Below, one piece after another: positions 11,901-24,908 of a stretch of 64,000 nucleotides of DNA. Source of the DNA: Brachypodius melanocephalos (taxonomy: Eukaryota; Chordata; Aves; Passeriformes; Pycnonotidae); assembly GCA_013398615.1 (NCBI GenBank), contig VZSR01003807.1, positions 21,579,078-21,643,077 on the forward strand. The letters run 5' to 3'. The stretch's first letter is position 1, and every line of letters starts with the position of its first letter. A model generated the notes under the pieces. That model was not told the origin of the DNA, did not search any database, and worked only from the letters and a program-made list of their open reading frames with translations. The translations under genes were made by a program, and so were the position numbers.

Positions 11901-13448
11901 AATTAAAACTATAAAAGGATAAAATTAAAATAAAAACCAGCAGGTACATCCATACATCCATTTTTTAAATGGCTGATCTATTTTTCCTACAGAAATTCTT
12001 GCTGTAGCATCCACAGAAGATTTCTACTTCATTCTGAAGACAAATGATCAATATGTGGTCACATCCCCCTCCCAAAGTGGAGAACCCTCTCCCTAAAGAA
12101 AGCACATTTTTGAGCTTGGTTTCTAAAACTCATCCAAATCTAGCAAACAACTTAATAAAGTTAATCATCCAAGTAGTCCTCCGGATGCAAGTGATTTCAT
12201 ACCTAAAACACGAGGTGAGGGAACCGCTAGGTGCATGAAGCAGCATCTGTACGTGGACTGTGTCCAGGCAGCTTACCTCCTGCACAGTTTGAAAAGTCTG
12301 CATTCTTTTTGAAAACCTTCCTTTTACACATTCACTTGCTGAAGTTTGTCAGCCGTATTATTCAATTACAAAATATGTGAAGCATGTGGTGGAAAAAAGC
12401 AAACAAACGAAACCCCACAGCATAATATTACAGTACCTGGACACACCCAGCTATTCCAGCTGATCACAGTTTGCCTTCTTTTACAAAGTCTGTGGCACAT
12501 ATTAAAATTCTCTGCAAAGCCTTTACCATAATAATCTTGCAGAAACAAGCATCGATTCCTCAAATTAATGCCTTTCTCCCCTTGGAGAACCCTTACACAA
12601 ATACTGTGCTTTTACACACTGTCTCTAGGCAGTAGTGAAGCACTTCTGCCCTATTAAGCACTATTTCTTTAAATTTTCTTGAATTACAAAGATATCCCAG
12701 ACAAATCAAACTAAATATTATTTTCTTTGTGGCAGCATATATGTAGTGCTCGTAATTTTACATTTCAATAGTAGATGCATGTAAGTTTAGTCAGACTCTT
12801 GAGGAGTGGATATAAAACATCATGAGTAAAATTTCATCAATTGCCATAAACCCTTTAATATCTTGGTAACCAAAGTCAGTTCAGGGTAACTCCAGAAAAA
12901 ATTCTTGTCATAACTTGATGGCTCATGGTCTGAAGTGAACTATAAATAGTAAGAGAATTGAATTGTTAACCACTGTAGCTTTGAAGAGGCTGACCATATG
13001 AAACAGATTGATCTTATAGAAATATCTTTTAGCCAAATTCTTATCTCACCAGGTCATATTCTAAGCCTTTACAAAAGGTAACCCATACTTCAGGAAAGGA
13101 TAAATTCATGTATCCTCTGTAGGTTTCAGTAAAGTTCTTTCAGTTATTTCAGCTAAGGAAATTAAAATAATAAGGATAAAACATGACTAATTTGGTCTTA
13201 AAATCCATTTCCTTTGAACAAGATTTTCAATAAGATTTACCTAATTCAGCTGTACTCTTTTATATGAGCAATGCAGTCCCATCAAAATTTACTTTCTAGC
13301 TTTCATTTTATGAGAACTCACACATTATATAAAATTTATACAAGCAAGTTCAGTAAATTACAACCCCCCACGTGACACTGAAATGCTAGGACCCACGTAC
13401 TTGGATGCTCCAAACATACTGCTTGAAAACACACCTTTCTATGGCAGT

Positions 13449-13476
13449 CTTAGTGAGCTTAGTGAGTCTTAGTGAG
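13449..13476. repeat. Short tandem repeat, CTTAGTGAG x3
   Basis: Three exact copies of the 9-mer CTTAGTGAG at 13449-13457, 13458-13466 and 13468-13476, with one extra T before the third. Confidence 0.9.
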
Positions 13477-13579
13477 CCTTTTGTCAGTCTACTTATGCAC
13501 TTTGTGTTACTAGCAACTTCTACCTAGGGAGATATTACAAAAACAATAGGAATGAATGTTAAAATCCTCTGTGGCACAT

Positions 13580-13601
13580 TACATACATTGCAATGTATGT
13601 A
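13580..13601. repeat. Perfect 22-bp palindrome
   Basis: TACATACATTG is followed directly by its exact reverse complement, with no loop. It could extrude as a cruciform or bind a dimeric factor. The function is unknown and the size is within what chance can give in AT-rich DNA. Confidence 0.85.
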
Positions 13602-16600
13602 TGGGAGATGGGGCAGTGAAGTGGTATGTACATATCAACAACACCAAACAATTCCAGCCCTATTGAAATAAGTGTGATCCTACTTGAAAGGATTTTGTAT
13701 GGACAGGCTTTAAAGGAATTCTGCTGAAATTCAGACTGAATGAACTATACTGGGGTACATGACTGTTTTAACAGCATTATATATATAAACTTGCTCAGAG
13801 AAAAAGGCAGAATGACAGTAGTGACCAATGCATTAGTAAATGATAGAAGTTAAAACCTCAACCAGATTGGAGGAAAAAAAAAGCCAAAAATGCAGAGAAG
13901 TGCAACAGAACTTTTCATAAATCAGATGTTCAATAACATATTCTTGACAAATACATGTTCTGTGATGTAGAGAGTTGTTTTGGTTTCTTTTTTTTCCCTT
14001 TTTCTTTTTTTTTTTCTTGGTTGTAGTTCTTTTTAAATGTAGATCATAAAGAAAGCATTAAATTGAACAGATCTGTGCCAATTTATACTACCAGAGTATA
14101 TGTGGCTGCCCAATACCAAGACAGAAAGGACAGAAGAGCACCAGATCAGACATTCCTTCCTTAAAGATGAACCAATTCCAATAGCTAAGGCCAGGACCAG
14201 TTAGACACATGGTCTCTTAGTGAACCTAGCTTTATTTCTGAATTATGATGGTGATGATGGCTTGTGCCACAAAGAACAATCCTGAACAGCATAGACAATG
14301 CTGAACACATCTGTTTTTAAGGAAGATGAATCTACAAGTTTTCCCAGGTTATACATCTGCTTTTCTAATTCGCACTTATTCAAAAACTACAGACTTTTCT
14401 CCCTACAACATATTTGTGGGTGAGCTCAGAGCAGCTTGACAAAAAGCACTAGTTAAGATGCTCACTGTGTGTCAGATATTGTACATACAACTATAATTGG
14501 GAACACATCGATTCATCTGCATAAAATGTCATCTACCAATTGTTTAACTTAGGGCAGCTAGAAATTGATTTGATTTAGACAGAAATACATAGAAAGACAT
14601 TTTCTTCTTGGTTTTCTTTCTTTCTCATCTTATTTTTCTTTTGTTGCATGAGTTCTGAAGCCTGTTAACCCTTTCCTACACAACAGATTTCTCTCTTTTT
14701 CAAAAAGCAAGCAAGTTCCCTAGAGGAATTTTACTGTATTTGAGAATGGCTAATGGCAATGATACAGTGCTTAAGCCATCCATACAAAACTATGTATAGT
14801 CAGCCAGCCAGGTGCCCAAGATCTGAAGCATGAGTCCTTTTCTAGCTTTTCTAACACTAAGAATTTCCTCAGACATAGACTCAGAAGGATGACTGTACTG
14901 TTTTGAGTCATCTTCGTTGTCTGAGGATTTTAGGAGCGAAAAAATTGGCACCTTGGAGCTGATTTCCTCAGTTGTTTTTTGTGTGTGTGTACACTTGTGT
15001 GGTGGTAGACAAACCAGTGTTTCTGTCTCGTTGGCTTCTAAGGTTTTTTTGGTGTGCCATCTGTGTCCTGATAAGCTGAACTCACATGTTTTACACATGG
15101 AAATAGCACACAAACCTGTTCAAGGAAATGAATAAAATCCAGAATCAAGCATCTCTCCATGACACAAATGGGAACCCTGTAGACACAAAAGCAAAGCCCC
15201 ATAACACAGCAATGTTCTGAAAAAACCTCAAAACCAAAAAGCACACAAACAAAACCAACACAATTACCACATCCATGGCCAAAAGGAGTATACAGCTTGG
15301 TCATCATGTGGTACAGCCAATCCTACAGCCCTTGAAAATCCCTCTGCAAAAACAGTGGAAAGCCATCTAAGAGAGGGAAATACAGCTAGGAAAAAGTAAA
15401 TTACCACTATGTGGTGAGAAGCCACTCCGACTTCAAGTACCAGAGCCATGCATTTTTGAAAAATCTCTACATTTAATGTAAACATACTATATCGTGAAAT
15501 GCCTCGTTACTGCATATTTTGACTGAAATGCATTTTTTTTTTCCATGAAAAGGTTTTTTATGAACTACAAGTTATGAACATAACAGAGGATACAGCCTTT
15601 AGATTGTATGGTATGATTTTATAGCACACTATGTTGTTACATTCTGGCACTTCAAAAGGATTGATTTTTTTTTTCCAAGTCTCCTGTTTAGCTGGAGGGC
15701 ATGCAGATATATTTTGCTAGCAAAAGGGTTAATAGATTCAACTCCTTGAGAAATGTAGTCTTTACGTTCATATAACACGATGGATAGTTAACTGCGTGCA
15801 CATTGGTAAACAGAGGTGAAAAACAAATTAATTGGAAGATATAGAGTTTATTGTTTGTTCTCTGTTTGATAGATGGATCTCATTATTTTCATTGGACAGA
15901 AAAAGCCATAACAGTTTCCAGAGAAAGGAGAAGTGGCAGCTCCAGGAAACTGCTTACAGATGGACACCCAGCAGGCTAAAAATATTACTTCTGTCCACCT
16001 CATCAATAAACTGCCTCCATGCAGAATGGCAATTATTCTTTTCCTGCTCGTGTTGCCCTTTGTGAGGCATAAGGACTATTATTGATAACAGGGTATGGAG
16101 TGCAAAATATATACAGTAACTCAAACTCATTTACTGTGGTAAATCCATACTGGGTAGTAATGATGCCTTTTATGCCATTATTTAAAGTGGCAGTGTGCAC
16201 TCATCAATGTCCAAAAGGATTAAGTTGATCCTGTGTTTTGCTACTGGCCTATTAATGATTAATGATACAGTTATTATTTGCCTGTGTTAGACATAGCGCA
16301 TTCTGAGCTGAAAGGAAAAGAAAACTCTGTATTACGTCTTCAACGGATTAAAATTTTGGAAGCAGCAGGATTTTCTGATCTTTCTTTCACATAGGGACAG
16401 ATCCTAACTGTACATAACCTGGAGAAGACAAGTTCCCTCAGATAAAGGAAAAAGGAGCACAAATGTGGTTTTCTGGGGTGTCAGCGGTGCTGTCACCCAG
16501 TCCTGACCGTGGGGTTGAACAAGCCTCACACAATGTGAGAAGCCATGAGACCCTGAGAGCAAAAGCTGTTTGGGAAAATGACCACAAATGTTTTCTGTAT

Positions 16601-16854
16601 GAATTGCTGACATGCACAAATGGCTTATTATACATTTACAGTCCTCTGCCTTTTCACCCAAATACACTTTCTGAATGCACAACAAACTAAGCTTATTCTA
16701 TATGAAGAAGTACGATCAGTGTCCCTTGTAGGGATCCATATGGATCTGCTGACTACCCAGCAGGACATCATGTGGGAGAGGCACTGCAAGGTTTTCAATA
16801 CATTAATGTCCATTTCTATGCGGAACATGAATTTTAAGCTGAGAAATACTAAAG

Positions 16855-16898
16855 TCATGTTGCTTTAATATACCATTCATGTTGCTTTAATATACCAT
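16855..16898. repeat. Perfect 2 x 22-bp tandem duplication
   Basis: The 22-mer TCATGTTGCTTTAATATACC+AT occurs twice, head to tail and without a mismatch (16855-16876 and 16877-16898). The identity suggests a recent replication-slippage duplication. It may be length-polymorphic. Confidence 0.93.
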
Positions 16899-18089
16899 AC
16901 CCATACAAAGGGAAACAAGGTCTGGAAATATTGTAAGAGCTGCAATGCGCCTGAGGATAGGAGATTTCTCCCCATAAAGTAGGTTAGATGGACACTTGAT
17001 CTTATTCATCATAGAAGATCTTTTCCTTTTTCAGCAAGCAAGCTATGTGACAGGAAATGTTAATTTGCTCCATAACAAAACCATTACTTCATGAGGTCCA
17101 AGGTGAACTGCCCTTCTGAAATGAAGAAAGTTAAGATAATTAGAAAAAATGGAAATTAATTCAATGCAGAGATTAAGGCAGATATAGAAGGCTGTATCCA
17201 GAAACCACTAAAGTCAGTGGAAATACTGCCACTGAACGAAGTAAAGTCACGTATTAGCTTGCTGTTTCACAGAGAATTCCCCTACAGACACAGACTTACA
17301 CATATGTCACTGGTGTTGCTATAACTATTGATATGTATCCCTTACAAAGATCCTTTCACCTGTGCAGTTTACATAAATTTGTAAGCGGGATGAAATATTC
17401 TGTATTTCAGATTTTTAAAAAATGTATGAAATTAGCTGTCTCTATTTCTGATCTCAGCAGCCCTGTTGCTTCAGCCCAATCAGGGGTTCTACACTTTCAC
17501 TAGATGAGTCATATTTAACTTTGCTTATTGGTGTTAGTACCTGAGATGATCCCCTCACCAGCTGTTTTGTATATGCACACAAACTTCCTTTACCACACTC
17601 ATTGTGTAGAATAAAAAAAAATTTGGTTGTTCATTGTCAGTTGAATATTACAAATGTTCAGAGTCCAAAGCTTGATGGCAGCTGTGTTTGTGGAACAGTC
17701 AAGGTGACATCACTCAAGAGTGATCTGCTTGAAAAATGAGGACAGAACAGCACAGACTTGTTTAATACATTTAGTATTCTCCACTTAATGACCTGGAAGT
17801 CATTGCTGTATCTCCATTTCATCCAGTAGATTCAATGTATAAGTAGAAAGTAAAACCTGAAGTTTCACTACATATACATGCCAAAATAAAATCTTTAAGC
17901 TTTAGAACTTCCATGAAACTAAGTAGCATCATGCCTTCTGAACACAATTCAAATATGACCAAAAAACCCCAACCTTTAACACCTTTGACAGAAAACACTT
18001 TTTTTTTGTGTTGTTCTCTTGATGACTGATATTTAAAATTCCTTCTTAAAAATAATCTCACATACTCAGAAGAGGTATCTCTCAAAAAG

Positions 18090-18107
18090 AGAGAGTGTAC
18101 ACTCTCT
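18090..18107. repeat. Perfect 18-bp palindrome
   Basis: AGAGAGTGTACACTCTCT is self-complementary with no spacer and lies beside an A-run and a T-run. The function is unknown. Confidence 0.85.
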
Positions 18108-18503
18108 TTTCCTAGACCCAAGCAGAAAATACAATTACACAAATGTGTTAATCACCGCCATTGTCTCAAATTTCCAAGAATCAGCAAATTCACAAATGTA
18201 TAGCCAGAACAATGGAATCATTAAAAATATATTACAAGGCTCAACCCCTAACAAAAATGTTGAAGCATCCATGTTCCCCAGCTATTTGCCAGAACTTGTT
18301 TTGGACTCAGAGCTCTGCAGGACCTGGATGGTAAGACTACTGGTTCACTTATTAAAATTTTACAGTAGGTCTTAATTCAAAAGTATTTTTCCTGCCCAGA
18401 ATGACATTCAATTTACAGTGAAGTGATATATCTAATTCATATTGGAGAATGAATTGAAGATACTAATTTCTAGTAAAAAACCCTCAAAACTGTAATTTTT
18501 AGA

Positions 18504-18565
18504 GGGTTGTAGATTTGTTTGTGGTTTTGGTGTGGTGTTTTTATTTGTCTTTGTTTTATTTTTAA
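18504..18565. repeat. T/G-rich low-complexity tract
   Basis: GGTTGTAG, then TTTGTTTGTGGTTTTGGTGTGG and T-rich sequence. It belongs to the same tract type as 8921-8990, in the opposite orientation. Confidence 0.7.
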
Positions 18566-19485
18566 GGATACAAAGGCTGGCTGATAGGCATCCTCTATTT
18601 TCCTTTACTGTTGTCTGGGCTATCATCAAAATGATAAGCAAAACGTGGATAATATCAGTAAAATCTAAAGTTACTGGAAAAATTACTAGCTTTGTGTAAT
18701 ATCTAGAAGAAAAAAAAAAAGAGTCTCTCTTTCAGAACTACTGTTACATCACTGGGTCTTTCCTGTAGTAGTTCACATTACCATGGTTCAGTGTTGGATT
18801 ATTTTACCAAAACATTGTTTCACCAAGATTTCACAGCCTTGCTCTAGTAGGAGAAAAAAGCAAGTTGATTTTTAAGGTTTTGTTCCCTCCATAAATGAAA
18901 TATCTCACACTGCTTTAAACTCAATATTTTTCATGTCTATGCACTTAATGCTCTGCTAGTTTTTATGACACCACTTGTCTCACAAGTAAAACCAAGCTAC
19001 TGGTCTTAGCATTCTTACTATTCTCCACATATGGTTATCTCCTTTATGACCTAGATGCATTACTTTTGCTCCCTATCTTCAACGTGTTAATGAACATCTT
19101 TGTTTAGTTTTATTCACAGTCACAGCAGCTTCTATTATTTATTCAAGCCTAGAAAGGCAAGTTATTTACCTATAAGAAGAGACTTTTCCTAGCCCATTTA
19201 TAAGCAGACGTATAAATTAGAGTTATTATTTTGACCATGCAATAAAGTTTCCTTAGAGTTCTCTAATCACTTTTAGAATTATACTGTAATGAAAATCTAT
19301 TAATCTTATGGTGCTTTACACACTACAAAAGTAGCATTTCTAATGTAACTAACATATCAGCGCAGGAAGCTATGGAGAATTAACCTTTCATCATTTCTAA
19401 ATAAGACAGATAATGAATGAGCATCCAAAATGTCTTGAAAAAAGTTATTTTCTTGTCTTTATGAGGTGATTCTTTGGTTTATCAG

Positions 19486-19886
19486 TGTGCTGGTTCTGGC
19501 CAGGACTGGGTTGGTTTTTTCAGCAGCCAGGGTGCATGGCTTGGATGTTTTTCTATCCCACCTCATGTTAGGTGTGGAGAGAAGGGGTTCTTTCTGGCTG
19601 AGTGAGTGTGGTGGACAGAGGCATCGAGTGTTGTCTGTTGTTGGGGGATTTTGGTGTAAATTGTTCCTTTCTTGTACCCTTCATCATCAATACTGTTGCT
19701 ATTACTGTTCCATAAAACGGTTCTTATCTCAGTCCATGACCTTTATCTTTTGTGCCTTCAATTCTCCTCTCCAACCCCCTGCAAAGGGAGGGGAAAGTGG
19801 GGCAGCGAGCAAGTGGCACGCTCTGGTGATTTGGAGAATCTCAGTGGAGCCACTGAACTGGGGAGTAGCATCCCTCAATCATGACA
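19486..19886 (+). mobile_element. Solo LTR, ERVL-like, plus orientation
   Basis: The element starts TGTGCTGGTTCTGGCCAGGA and ends ...CTGGGGAGTAGCATCCCTCAATCATGACA, so it has TG...CA ends. The interior has the order expected of avian ERVL LTRs: a polyadenylation-like CATAAAACGG (19711-19720), then TTCTTATCTCAGTCCATGA, then a purine-rich GGGAGGGGAAAGTGGGGCAGCGAGCAAGTGGC segment near the 3' end. It is about 401 bp. The 5-bp flanks are ATCAG and ATCTC, too diverged to prove a target duplication. No internal viral region adjoins it, so it is a solo LTR. The 161-codon frame across it (19466-19951) is the longest in the window and is an artefact of the LTR. A related, more decayed copy lies at 60841-61116. 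Confidence 0.85.
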
Positions 19887-21667
19887 ATCTCTTGGGAAGT
19901 ACAGCACGATCTCTACTCGTATGCCATCACTCACAAATAAAACAGGCATGAGCACCAAAGCACATCGTTGAGTTGCTATACTTTAACAGCTTAGTCCTTC
20001 TATTCAGTACTATTAATTAATTTCTAGATGATATTAATTTAATCATGTAAATAAGAAAAAAATCCCATTTAATTTAAAATTTAATTAAGAAAATCTGATG
20101 TCTAACAAGCAATGGGCAAAGGGGGAAAAATCCCAAACTCAAGTATTCCAAAGGGTTTTTCATTTCTTATTTCCCTTCGCATCTCTCCAAAAGTGCTTCC
20201 AACATGACACAACAGAATAGTTAGGTGTAGGTGACTGTTGGAAGATTTTAAGCTTTTCCTAGAAATGGCTGATTTCTAAGTAAAGTAAGTTAAGGTGCCT
20301 TTTTTCCTAAATGAAAAGTTTTGCCTTACTGTACAACACCATACTTGGCAGAACATTTTTAATAGACAAGACACAGCCAGAAATTGTAGTTCAAAGTCTT
20401 GTACAGAAAATTTTCTTAGCAATAAAAGCTGGATACTTCTTCCAAAATGTAATGCTGATGAAAGACTGTGTAGCTATTGAAATCCATTAAAAACATGCTG
20501 TTGTCTTGAATGAGATTTTTTAATGACTCCAACTCTTGCAAAAGGTGAAAAAAGAAAAAAAAATCCATTAATTACTTATACAAGTGAGAGAATTAAATAT
20601 CTGAGGAATTAGCAACAATATCATTCCATATTCCTTGTGTGTACCTAGATACCTATAGAAAGGAGAGCAATGAGTGTCTAAATATTGTCTCCTATTGCAT
20701 TCGCAATGAGATAAACAGAACATAGGCACACATTGGATTTTCATGACAATGCTAACATGTCTTATATACTATTTACATATTAGGTGAGGAGAAACAGGCA
20801 AAAAAGGAAAGGAATTTGTGTAGCAACACTGACCTTTGTTTAGTTCTTTTGAAAATTGCATTTTATCAATACTGATTCCTTAAAAATGAGTTAAATGCAA
20901 TTTTAAAAGAATAAGCTGAAGCACTATAATCACTACCACCATAAAAGAACCACTTAGCCTCATTTTTAAGCCTCTGAATAAGACAAAAGTTACTAGGTTA
21001 CCATCCCTGTTTTCTATCAGTATAGAATTAGGTTCTTGTGCCTGAGGTTTGCAGCACTTGTTCAGACAAGAACAAACATGTATGATAACAAAAAGTAGAA
21101 ACTGATTCATTTTGTCCAAACAGATACAACCCAAAGAATAAATTTCATTGCCAATATTATTTAATCTTTCTGACAAGATTGTAATAAACAAGTAGCACTG
21201 TAGTATATTTCCATGAGTCCATACCTCACTGCTACCAACCACCACCATGCACCAAGCCTGGCTTTCTGTTGAACAGAGAAAGCTCACAGGCCAGTATTTA
21301 GGTATCTAGTATGAAGTATCTAAGCACTGCCTTGCCATTTAATGTGTGTCCATGGAATATGGCCCTAGGTCCTAGAAGAGTATTTTCATTTTGTATGGCA
21401 TGGCAGAACAAGTAAGTTAGTTTTTTTCACTCCACTTTATCATAATTTAGTTAATTACAGATATAATAAGCTTCCTGAAGGGTCATCTATAGAGGAAAGG
21501 GGAGATTAGGATGTAGAAGGTATCTTACAGAGGTGTTCTTAGACATCCTGAGGCTGCTCCTCTCAGATGCTAAAGAGCTTGGCTGTATGCAGTAGAGCCA
21601 AACTGAAGGACAAATGAAGCTTTTCTAAAGAGAGCAGAATATAACTATGAACATTACCCCCTAGGGG

Positions 21668-21700
21668 AAAAAGCAAACAAATAAACAAACAAAAACCCCC
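21668..21700. repeat. A/C-rich low-complexity tract
   Basis: AAACAAATAAACAAACAAAAACCCCC ends in a C5 run, the same pattern as 8921-8990. Confidence 0.8.
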
Positions 21701-24700
21701 TTAACTATTTGAATTTAAAAGCAAGTACAACTGCCCTGTAAGATACATCCTCAGAGTCTGAGGGTTGCTAAGCTCTCTTAGAATTTCAAAAAGAAAATTT
21801 AAAAGGAAAAAAAAAAAAAGACACACACACAGCACCAGGAAATGCCTCTTTAGCCAAAAGTAAAAATCCTTTTTCTCCTTGGCAGTCAAAAAGTTTTCCC
21901 AAAATCTTTAAGAAACACACAATAGTATCTTCTACATAAGAAAGTGACAAAAAAGAGGGAAAAGAAAGAGCAAATTTTGTTACAGGCCACAGTGGAAAAA
22001 CTTATTACTACTGGCCTAGATGGGTATTGCAGTTAAGGAACTCCAGGAGATAAAGAAAAACTTCCAAAGTTTGACAGAAGCAAGGAACATGTCACTTTCA
22101 TAGGGGTCTGAATTGAAAACTACCAGAGCTCGATTTTATTCACTTATTTATCCTTTAATATAGTAGAACAAATTACGGCAAAGATCCTGATCCCTTTAGC
22201 CCTCCAAATTAGTTCCAGGAAGAGAAGCAGTCATCCAGTGAGTGCCAAGGATCAAAGAGTATAAGGACTGTAAAATGAGATGTCTCCTCACTACCCAAAA
22301 GTAGCTGTAGGAGTAGCAGTGTAACATGTGATTAATATGATGTAATATGTAATTTGGAAGGAATATAAAATGAAGAAACAGCCTCCTCAACTACCCATAT
22401 TAATGATAAATGAGCATTTTGCCATTATGCTACTTCCCTGCATAAAAGTGACATAAGTGAATATTGTCACTTTGCTGATTAGTCGTAAGAAAAAGATATT
22501 AAACCTGCCAATCTTGAATATCTTACTATGCTAGGCAGACAAAAATTAATTACTGATGACGATATAAATACACAATTATTGAGTTTAATCTATAAATATG
22601 GAAATTATAACTCATAAAACTAGTAAAACTCCTATTTCTCTATTTTGCCTAAGAAGTATGATATAGAAATAAAAGTATTTTTAGCAGTTTTGTAAGTACA
22701 AAAAAAAAAAAGGCTCTTGGGAGCCTCTTTGGAGTAAGCACACATGGATCAAGGCACCAGTGGTCCCTCTAATCCAAATATTTGCCAGACACCACTGCTT
22801 TCCTTGAAATCTTTTAGCTGCTGGTGACACAGCTTTTGAGCTATGAACTAATAGCACCATTCTCTTTTTCAGTGTTACAAAAGTAATACTGCCTGTTCCT
22901 AAAAAGTTTGCTGGATTGTGAGCACTCATAACTATTAAATACTGGTACAGAAAAAATTCCTTTCTCATGTTATCTCTTCATCTGTGCAACTTCCTGCTCT
23001 TTGCCACACAAAATTCAGACATAGCATTTGATCTTTGTGCCTTATGCAAAGCATTCTTGTGCTAATTACACATCATGATTTTCAGGCAGACCTTGAAAAA
23101 CCTACAATCAGTTTGTACTCCACAGTATTTTTTTCCTTCTTTTGCAGCAAATGTCTAAGCAGAAACAAATGAGAAAATTCTCCCCTAAGCATCATCCACC
23201 AAGGTCTAGTAATGAATATGATCTGACTCCCTAAATTCCTGATCAAAGATTTCCTTTATTTAATGATTTTTTTTCTGTTGCCATGTTTTTTTTAATCACT
23301 CGAGTTACTATTGCGTAGTTGGTATCGGTTGACAAAACAAAAACTTCTTTGCAAAGGGATATAAGCCACCACTGATGAGTAATAAGCCCCTCTAACTTCC
23401 TTTGACAAAAAAAAAAAATGGTTTTGGGTATCACACATCCCAACCAACCAAAACCACCAAGAGGCTCAGAGACACACATTCAGAGACACTAGCAATAAGC
23501 ACAAGAGCACTCATTGTTGACTGCATATGAGCAAGTATATTAATGGTATTAAGTTGCCTGAAGACCTCTGCAGTTCCTGATCCTTAGTAGGTGTTTATCT
23601 GCTTTGAAAATCACTAATTCTAATTAGATGCTGAGTTCTTCTCTTTTCAATGAGGTGCTGTTCTTCAATAACAGATATTGAGTACTAGAAACAAAATATG
23701 AAGGGCACTGAAGTCATGCAAGTCGTTACTTTACATAGGACAAAAACATTTCACCATTTACATCCTGCTAGAGGCAAGCTGAAGTATGATATTTTGTGTG
23801 TGTATTAAAATAACTCTGTTATTGTTACCCAGGTACACTAGGTTACCCCCTGAGTCACACTAGGTGCTGAGGAATACCTCTGCAGAGCACAGAAAACTTG
23901 AGGGAGTAGACAATCATGAAGATTTCAGGAAAACATCAGAATTTATGTGATTGTTTTTTTCTCTGAAAACAACAGTTGATGACCCAGTTGTTCTCACAAT
24001 AGAGGTCTAGCTTCTCTTTAATCCACAATTTTTTTGTGAAGGTTACCAGAGTTATGGGCTGGTATATAGCACTTCTCTGAAAAAATAAAAGAAATCAAAG
24101 TTCATCTGATAATCTGATCTTCATTTACCAAAAGAGGTGCCATTAAAATCCACTAATAAATATGCTTGCATTCTTCTTTGAGTCCCCATTGTCTGCAAGG
24201 CTTTTGTAGCTTCCTCTAACTGTATACGATATTAAAGCAGTTCTTCAGCTGTGAAAGCTCCAGTGCCCCCAGTTTAAGTGATCACTATGAAGAATAAAAA
24301 ATTGAAGCTTTTGACTAGATAGCAAGAGGGAAAACAATCAACCTACAGGGAAATAATACTTTAATACATGGCAGGAAGGGAAAAAAGATAATCACCTACA
24401 AGAAGAAACAGTAATTTCATCTGCAGTTTTGTAGCTCAGTATTTTCAAGCTATCCATGAAATGCAATCAGATCAGTATTCTTACTTCAATATCATATTTT
24501 AGGGCAAGAATAAAACTTTGATAATTTGAATGCACTGTGATAGTGCATCAAATTAATTTAGACCTGAAGAGCAAAATGGTTGTGTTTCTGAACCATAAAC
24601 TGACGGCAGAGAATATGAGCAGAAAAAAATGAAAGCTTTATTTTCCCCTTCAGAAGCCAATCTTTATAATGCTTTCATTAGCAGTTAAAACCCACTACTT

Positions 24701-24828
24701 TGAAATAGAAAAAAAATGGATTTGAAGATCTTGAATACTACAGGGTATAGTTTTGCTTCCCCATTTTACTAACAGGCAACATAGAGAGTTTATTTTATTG
24801 GTGTTACATTTGGAAAAGGCTTGGTTGT

Positions 24829-24908
24829 AAAAAAAAAAAAAAAAAAAAGAAACAAAAATATAACCAACAGGAGCTGTGGATTTTTTTTTGTTTTTTTTTT
24901 TTTCTTTT
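24829..24908. repeat. Inverted A-tract / T-tract pair
   Basis: An uninterrupted A20 (24829-24848) is followed after about 32 nt by T9-G-T13-C-T5 (24881-24908). On either strand the two arms could pair as a long A:T hairpin. Confidence 0.8.

Larger units (their letters stand above)
7546..19485. other. 12 kb of unique AT-rich sequence, no gene seen
   Basis: No coding gene or identifiable transposon is visible. Landmarks are an A/C low-complexity tract at 8921-8990, small tandem repeats at 13449-13476 and 16855-16898, perfect palindromes at 13580-13601 and 18090-18107, and a T-rich tract near 13990-14017. A stretch at about 16090-16330 has clustered homeodomain-type words. Open frames reach about 107 codons (14790-15113 minus, 17819-18142 minus) and show no recognisable domain. 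Confidence 0.6.

Noticed and set aside
19466..19951. 161-codon plus-strand frame, the longest in the window
   Set aside because: It runs through the LTR at 19486-19886. The encoded sequence follows LTR structure, not a protein family.
20880..21287. 135-codon minus frame with hydrophobic stretches
   Set aside because: AT-rich DNA readily gives hydrophobic frames. No start context, splice sites or family similarity support it.
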